From NCBI RefSeq assembly GCF_026914265.1, contig NC_069133.1, positions 33,385,317 to 33,449,316 on the forward strand: 64,000 nt of DNA, given 5' to 3'. Both the position numbers and the translations under genes were made by a program. A model generated the notes under the pieces. The model was not told the origin of the DNA. It was given only the letters and a program-made list of their open reading frames with translations, and did not search any database. The stretch comes from Mya arenaria (Eukaryota; Mollusca; Bivalvia; Myida; Myidae). Shown piece by piece: positions 57,314 through 64,000 of the stretch; position 1 is the first letter of the stretch, and each line of letters opens with the position of its first letter.

Positions 57314-60300
57314 TTAATTACACGTCTGTGTACACTGACGCGAAACGTCGTGGGAGTCACAGAATGTGACGTCACACTTCACTTTTATTCCAGCACCGTC
57401 ACTGGTGTAGACGAAATCTTTGAAGACAAAGCGGGTTTCATGTGCAGTTTGTGACAGGATGTGTGTGTTGGCATCCATCTCGCATCTACAGCAAACAGGA
57501 AGTAAGAAGTCATATAATAATACATTGTTGAAAAAAAATTTGTAGCTATCATTTACTATGTTATTTTCGTGTAAACTAACAGCTTAACTATTGTCAAATT
57601 CATTGTATCCAATGACTGTGCAATTTAGTATATACATCTTTAATTATCATATCACTCTGCTTGACAAATGAGTCTGGTTTAAGCCAAAAGGAATCAATCG
57701 ACATGAACATATAGACGGTTTTGGTAACTTCTGACATTAAAGGGACTTGAAACCAGAGGATCCTCAGATCAGCAAATACAGTACTTCCCCAAACACGGGA
57801 GATGAACAAAAAAGTCACGTGACCACAAATGCAAATGCAAGTACCGGTAGTATTTTGGCTTTATTGATCTTCAACCCAGGTAAGTTTCTTATCGATATTT
57901 TTGTCATACGCGAGAGTTCATTAAAGTGACATAGCGCAAAAAGAATGCATTGTTTTGTCTTTCGATCGGTATATTGGTCACTATTCATGTTTGCATAGTT
58001 TCCAAGAACACTTCCATACAAATCGTGTCCAGGAATGCAAACGCACGTAGCTAGTGTTAAAATGTCATAGCTTTAGACAAAAAGCCACATTGTTTTCAAA
58101 TGTATTTCTTTTAATTGCTCAATAATGCTTTTCATTTGTTTTATGGAAGAAAATGAAATACTTCAGAAATGCATTTTTTGTACAAATTGCATCGCACAAA
58201 ATATTCATAAAACAAAAGCAAACCTAGAATTATCCATACCAACTATTATGAGGCAGATAATACATCATTTTATATGATTAAACGAACATCTCGTCGCTGT
58301 GTCAACTGAGTTTACCCGTTTATAATAAGCGTATACATAATGGTTTCCAAGTCTATAGTGTATTTATTTAGCATGTGAGAGTCACGTGATTATTACAGAT
58401 ACATATCCCGACGCTTTTTTAACAATCCAATGGGATTTACGTGGTAGACAAACCCAGTAAATTTCGTTTTGGAAAAGTACGCAAATACAGCGATATCGAT
58501 TTTATGTAAGCTTTTGACTTTCTCTTCGTGCAATGGTATCATCTGGTGTCCACTCAACATCACGAATGATGCGTATAAGTGTATTCAATTTTAGACCCGT
58601 TAATAACACCGCTTCACTACTTAAAACTTACGCACCCATTTTGTATGAGGAAGTAGTTCTGATCGTCTGACAACACGTTAATAGGCCGCGTATAACACGT
58701 GTGCACATGCATCTTTACCGTCCAATCACTGGACAGCGTAAACACTTTGACGTAAACGTCAGTCCCCGTAGGCAGGTGGATGGGATTTCCGGGCAAGGGA
58801 GAAAGGAAGTTAGCGTCTTGGTAGAACGTAAGGTTGACAGAATGATGCCCGGCCCCCGATACTGGCGCAATGCTTGGTTTTGCGATGGCATGATGGTACT
58901 CACCTATGTGGTATATTGTAAGAGAAGAGTTTTAGATAAACCTTTGCCTAAGAAACAAATGGCAGATCGCACTTGATACAAATGCTTCTATAACAGGACA
59001 ATTGGAACAAAATGCTACGAAGAGCCCTTTTTGTGCAGGCATGTTTCCAGTTTTAAAACCCTATATGAATAAGTACTTCTGATTAACTTTTTTGGTTTGC
59101 AACGACGCGATCCATCTTAGATTATACAAGTATACAAACTTCAGTGTTTTCATTATATTAATTGTACTTAATATTAGGATAAGGATACGATATTATATTT
59201 ATTGTGGCATCTATCGAGGAAGCTCCGATTGGAGACGTCAGCCACTCGGCCATTGCTACCTTCACGGTAACCACTTGGCAGTTGATAAAACGCCAGCCAA
59301 TCGGCCATTGCTACCTTCGCGGTAACCACTTGGCAATTGATAAAACGCCAGCCAATCGGCCATTGCTACCTTCGCGGTAACCACTTGGCAATTGATAAAA
59401 CGCCAGCCAATCGGCCATTGCTACCTTCGCGGTAACCACTTGGCAATTGATAAAACGCTCGCCAATCAGCCATTGCTACCTTCACGGTAACCACTTGGCA
59501 ATTGATAAAACGCTCGCCAATCAGCCATTGCTACCTTCACGGTAACCACTTGGCACTTGATAAAACGCCAGCCAATCAGCCATTGCTACCATCACGGTAA
59601 CCACTTGGCAATTGATAAAACGCTCGCCAATCAGCCATTGCTACCATCACGGTAACCACTTGACAATTGATTAAACGGTAGATAATTACAAACCCGTGGC
59701 TGATTCGTTGTTCATCACGTCACATTCTACTGCAACTGTCCAATTGAACTGACGAATGACAAAACTGTAGACCGGGTCGTGCTGTGCGTATACCAACTCA
59801 TTTGTGTATACCATTGCATCATTAATAATCTAAAACGTTAATAAAAAAAATACATGAGAAATAAAATTTTACCTTGGTGACAAAGCAGTATTTTCAAGTT
59901 ATATGTGTGTATTGACAACATACAAGATAACAAAATGCAGAACATATCCTACGCAAACTGTTATTGGTGTCCGCCTCTCACCAAAGAGGTCGTGAATTTG
60001 AGCTAAACAGGGCAATTTTCTAAAGGTCATGGCCTCCTTAAATAGTCAATAGTATCGGTTTCTCCCCCGGTAACGGACTCGAGAGTGACTCACATTATCT
60101 AACAATAAATTGTGTTAAATATCTAAGGTAATAAAAAATATTCTAAATTGAACCGTTTCTGAAGTAAGGCACTCTCTTAATCCTTGGCGGAAGTAGAGGG
60201 CGCCATTTTCCTCCAAACCGATGCAGCTGTTTTCTCCTAAGTAAATATCGGAGGTCCGTATTCCTGGAAGGGTTTGGCGAAGGCGACTTATGTCCACGCG

Positions 60301-63300
60301 AATATTCCACCCAATATCGCTACATCCCACTGCGATAGCGTCGTTGACACTAAACCCTGAAAATGTTTCGTTCCATTTGTATTAGTTTATGCATCAAACG
60401 TTTGAAGGCTAATATGGGTTTAATAATGTTCATATTCGGTTATCCATATCCTTAAAAATTCAAACGACTGACCAGACATGTCAAGAATGTCATGCCATAC
60501 TACGGAAATAAAATGCCCGATACAGCAGTTGCCAGAATCTTAATATCACGCCTGCAAATTGCACCCTTTTTCAAAAATGCTATGATTCAGGGCATAATGT
60601 ATTGCTCGTAGGGTTTAGGTTTCTCGGGCGTTATTGAAACTGTTGAAGAAAATGATCTTTATAAGCTTTTAGCTTTCGATCAAATTCTTAAATATTTAGA
60701 ATATAATATATGTTGTCACTTGTATTTTTTCATGAAATAAATATGTTTAAACCAAACTGTAGTTATCTGCTGTTTAACTAGGGACAAGCGTGAGGTTGGG
60801 AACCCATATACTGGTTTAAACCCCAGTGAACTCCTCTCTTTCGCTGGCTCTTCCAAGGCGGCAAACCCAATATTTGCGACTGATGATATTGTGATCCATG
60901 TGTCGTCAGTCTTACTAGTCAATTCCTCTGACGTTGTGTGTCTCTCCTTAAGTGTCTGTTTGGCTTTTGTCTACCGTGAGCCCCTAGTTTCCACTATGTC
61001 ATTATATGGAGCAGAATACATATGCTTGAATATAGTTGTTTACATTAAAGATTAACAAAACAAGAAAGCGATCCAACGGTCAAGCACTTAGTAGAAAGCA
61101 AATCGGATAACCAACCTGTGGTTGTGGTAGGGATCGTTGTCGTAGTTGTTGGGCCACATGTGGATGATAATGATGCTGTAACATATAAACATGTATATTT
61201 ATCCTAACGGACGATGCATACTCTTTCAATTATTGAACATTATCAGCGTTCTTTGGAATGCCGTTATACACGATTTCTTCCGCTATTTTCAAATCCTGAT
61301 GCGTTTTCCTCCTGCGTTTTTTTAAGTAAACCTTAATTGTTCAAGTTTTCTTTATTATTTGCCATTAGTCATGATACGTAATTCAATGGCCAATTACATC
61401 GCTGAGATCGGTAATATGATAATTATGTTATAATAATGTCATTGAATGCATTTCTATGTAGAGCAAATAACCGAAATCAGAAATAGTATGGTCTTTTAAA
61501 AATATTTAAGGTCGTACCAGTAATGAATTTTACACGAATGTTCCAAAACAATCGTAGATATTGCAAAGTGTGACGATATGTGAACGTAATTTAATTTTAA
61601 AGTTAAAGGTCCTTCAATTAAAGCCCAAAGCTTTTAAACAGTTTCTCAAAACTGGCTTAGTCGATATTTAAGAATACTGCTTGGATATTTTGTATCACCA
61701 TTCAATGATTGTATACACGGAAGACGAATTATAAAAGTGGAATTGATATAATTAACTACAATTTGTATAAAGTTAAAAGTTAATGGCTAAAAGAGTAACT
61801 AACCCTTCAAGTAAAATAAAATTTTCGGCATTTTCCCAAACAGTTGAAATCTGTTCTATTGTGAATTTTCTTACATGACTGAATCGATGTTATTGATGCC
61901 AAAATAAGATGATTCTGAGATTATTTTTTTGAAAGTGTCAAAACTGTCAATCTGTTAGAGTGCAGCTTTTAACTTGTGTTTTTGTTTTATTCAAAGTCCA
62001 ATACCTGGCTTTACTCCTGCATTTACAAGCTCATTCCTGTCGATTGTCCAAGAAATAATCCCCGTGACCAGCATGTTAACGTTGACTGTAGTTTGCGTAT
62101 GGCTACAAGCAACACACAGCGGTAATGTTATTGTTCCACCTCCAGGAACGGGTCTGCTAGCTGTACCAAGAGAATGGCCATTGACGAGAACTTCGACTCC
62201 GAGATTATGATTCCATGTTATCTCAAAGTGTTGCCATACGTTCAAAACTGGCTTGTAGTTAACGATCAGGGTCCACGTGAGTGTGGAGGTACTAACAATG
62301 TAGTACAGCTTGTTGTGGGAGTAGTACAAGGCCACTCCTTTGTGGCCGGGAAGGTGCCCACCACTGTTAATGATGAAAGTGTTGTCCAAAAGCTGAACAA
62401 AGTTGGCATCTACTCTGAATGTGAACCCTGATGTACAGTGGGCAATATCCGTTATGCAAGAGACAGACGTCGTGTTCATCTGAATGTAGCTGTTTGTTCC
62501 GCTTATGGATATTACAGGGTCCTTTTGTCCCGCTACAGTTTGAATATGAACGTTGCCGTGGACTTGGAATTGGAACGATTGCCTTGCGGTGATGAGAATA
62601 TTGTTGGTAATGTTGACGAATGCAAGACTTATCTGCTGAATGTTGTTGGCTGAAAATACAATATCAGGTCAGAACCTCATTGCACATCTTACAGTGTGGG
62701 TGTTTGAATTTTATTCCGTTTCCCGAATCCGCCTTACTAACTTTACTTTTATGATAAAAATAGGGAATTAAAAAAACGCTATCTCTTCCGGTCGACTACG
62801 CTGCAAACCAGTCTGTTAACAATGCTTTCATTCGATCAGCTCAGCGTTTCTTTTATTTAACCAAAAAAAATCAACAATTGCAAATTTGTCATAAACGTCC
62901 GATTTCAGATGAATTAAAAAGCAAATATTCAAACTGTTATAACTTTATGTGTGATGAACTTTCGGTCATTTATTTTACATATTAGTAACCTGAGTAAGCA
63001 ACTATCTTTCAAATAATACCAACATTTTATGGGGTCAGCAGGCATAAAAAAATAACATCAAGGTGACTGTAGCTATCAGAGTTATACCTTATTTGTAGGC
63101 CTGATTCCTTAATTTGACAAAGTCAAATGAAGTTTGCTTTCCTATTGATTAAAACAACTAAAACAATCAGTCTAGCTTTGATCGAATCGAAAAGCAGACT
63201 GGCACACATTGAAAACTGAAGGTCCCCCCTCCTGCAGATAATAATTTATGTCAAAGTAACAAACAAAGCAAAGAGTTCACCTTAGTATGGTTTGGATATT

Positions 63301-63736
63301 TGGATGAAAGTTTGTTTAACTTACTCGGCGTTTCACATTTAGTCCCCACAAATCCACTTGGACATTGGCAGATGTTCTCTCCCATACAGGTTCCACCGTT
63401 GAGGCAGAAGTTCGTCGAACATAACTCTGAAAACGTAAAACACATTTTTGTCTTATTCATCACACATTTCAGTCAACTCTGGATAGTGACAAGCTCACAT
63501 TATACATGGAACTAATCGACTTCGTTCTAAGCTGAATGCAAATAAATTTCGTTCGTCATGCACATGTTCGAATCTTCAAAATGTACTAGCTTACGTGTTG
63601 GATCACATCCCTTCAATTCAAGTTTAAAGCATGCTCGTAGTTCCCAAGCTGCTGGAACAATCTTGACAGTATCTGTTACTATAACAGGGCTGGTCATCAC
63701 CGTAAAATAATGCGTTCCGTTCAATGCTGGGATATT
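57314..63736 (-). CDS. EGF / LamG-like / ZP-domain extracellular protein, 5' partial
   Basis: The exons (minus strand, in order) are 63595-63736, 63325-63426, 62005-62649, 61116-61175, 60154-60356, 59694-59829, 58632-58903 and 57314-57478. All are GT-AG and phase agrees at every junction. The first visible exon (starting NIPALNGTHYF) follows an acceptor, so the gene begins beyond the window. Domains in order are a Cys-containing segment; an EGF-like module (CSTNFCLNGGTCMGENICQC); a large exon with a LamG/concanavalin-like fold around CTSGFTFRVDANF and VWQHFEITWNH; a Thr-rich linker (GPTTTTTIPTTTT); and a ZP module (VGCSDIGWNIRVDISRL, YFRQGLRECLTSET, NWTVAVECD, then HHSVNLTFYQDANF, WTVKMHVHTC, QNGC, ETRFVFKDFVYTS, KVKCDVTFC). 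ZP modules polymerise into extracellular filaments. No membrane anchor follows the module before the stop, so the form seen is probably secreted. The last intron has two in-phase border choices. Confidence 0.88.
57480..58620. other. last intron of the ZP gene
   Basis: About 1.15 kb, AT-rich. No repeat or embedded gene was recognised. Confidence 0.4.
59236..59678. repeat. 55-bp minisatellite, about 8 copies, in a ZP-gene intron
   Basis: The unit contains GCCATTGCTACCTTCGCGG, TAACCACTTGGCAATTGAT and AAAACGCCAGCCAATC. Copies differ at few sites (TCGC/TCAC, CAGCC/CTCGCC). On the minus strand the array begins about 15 nt after the donor at 59693. Confidence 0.95.
59966..60110 (+). mobile_element. 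tRNA-derived SINE fragment
   Basis: GTGTCCGCCTCTCACCAAAG and GAGGTCGTGAATTTGAGC resemble the anticodon-to-B-box part of a tRNA-derived SINE head. A body with GGTAACGGACTCGAGAGTGA follows. The 5' part is missing. It lies in a ZP-gene intron. Confidence 0.45.
60720..60970. other. possible dispersed-repeat fragment in a ZP-gene intron
   Basis: ATACTGGTTTAAACCCCAGT (self-complementary at its ends) and CGCTGGCTCTTCCAAGGCGG resemble dispersed sequence I associate with bivalves. The 68-codon minus frame here has no family resemblance. Confidence 0.3.
61180..62000. other. ZP-gene intron before the Thr-linker exon
   Basis: AT-rich, with no feature recognised other than the splice sites at its ends. 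Confidence 0.4.
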
Positions 63737-63906
63737 CTGTAAAATATCTGTTTCAAACTTAACTGCAAAAATAATTCCGATTAGCGTTCATAAACAGGAA
63801 GATTTGCTTTGGCCACCATAGAACATTTGTTTTCTTATTGTTCCTAAATTTCTGCATGATTTGAGAGCTAAACATTAGACGAGTATAGCGGTGATTGATT
63901 CCATTT

Positions 63907-64000
63907 TTAGCTCTACTGGCCAAATTATGCGATGGTAATGTGTACGTATGTGCGTCCGTGCGGATGTGCGTGCGTCAGTGCGTCCAGTAACAATTGCTTG
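63907..64000 (+). mobile_element. start of a dispersed element, cut by the window end
   Basis: TTTTAGCTCTACTGGCC followed by a TGCGTCCGTGCGGATGTGCG-type tract resembles the opening of the element at 49148. It runs off the window. Confidence 0.5.

Noticed and set aside
62174-62653. Plus frames of 71-85 codons opposite the LamG-like exon
   Set aside because: They are shadows of the minus-strand ZP-gene exon.

Overview
The window looks like nuclear DNA of a bivalve mollusc. It is AT-rich, its genes are split by introns with GT-AG borders, it carries many tandem repeats, and several dispersed elements are of kinds I associate with bivalve genomes (tandem cores of about 150-170 bp flanked by G/C runs, and short elements with inverted ends). 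The animal genes (sialin-type transporter, nicotinic-type receptor subunit, Ras-like GTPase, EGF/LamG-like/ZP protein) fit this. The species cannot be fixed from the sequence alone.

Layout. (1) 1-11360: a tandem array of 17 units of about 640-680 bp. Each unit carries a minus-strand tRNA-Ser(AGA) and, about 126 bp away and head to head, a plus-strand tRNA-Ile(AAT). Six Ser copies share one 14-nt deletion that removes the D arm, and the right-hand end decays into partial copies. (2) 12276-16030: a 56-bp satellite of about 67 copies. (3) 16031-19700: AT-rich DNA with an old, ruined outlier of the tRNA pair and several microsatellites. (4) 19841-21097 (-): a single-exon nicotinic-type Cys-loop receptor subunit. 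(5) 24400-26820: a 1.6-kb pyrimidine-rich minisatellite and a 665-bp DNA transposon derivative with inverted ends. (6) 27300-32679 (-): a five-exon Rerg/RasL-type small GTPase of 214 aa, with a 45-bp minisatellite filling much of intron 1. (7) 33443-34592 (-): a tentative two-exon small membrane protein, divergent from the next gene. (8) 35007-48909 (+): a ten-exon SLC17 (sialin-like) transporter of 542 aa, whose exons 4, 6 and 7 have decayed partial duplicates in the neighbouring introns. (9) 49150-56620: mainly dispersed repeats, including a Harbinger-like MITE and elements with tandem cores. (10) 57314-63736 (-): an extracellular EGF / LamG-like / Thr-linker / ZP-domain protein, whose 5' end lies beyond the window.

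Exon borders for the three multi-exon genes were set by hand. They were accepted because reading phase is kept across every junction and the joined protein follows the family. Recurrent themes are tandem repeats that begin or end within a few tens of bases of splice sites, and replacement of normally critical residues: the switch/G3/G4 motifs of the GTPase and two proton-coupling glutamates of the transporter. No operon-like organisation, CRISPR array or whole autonomous mobile element was found.
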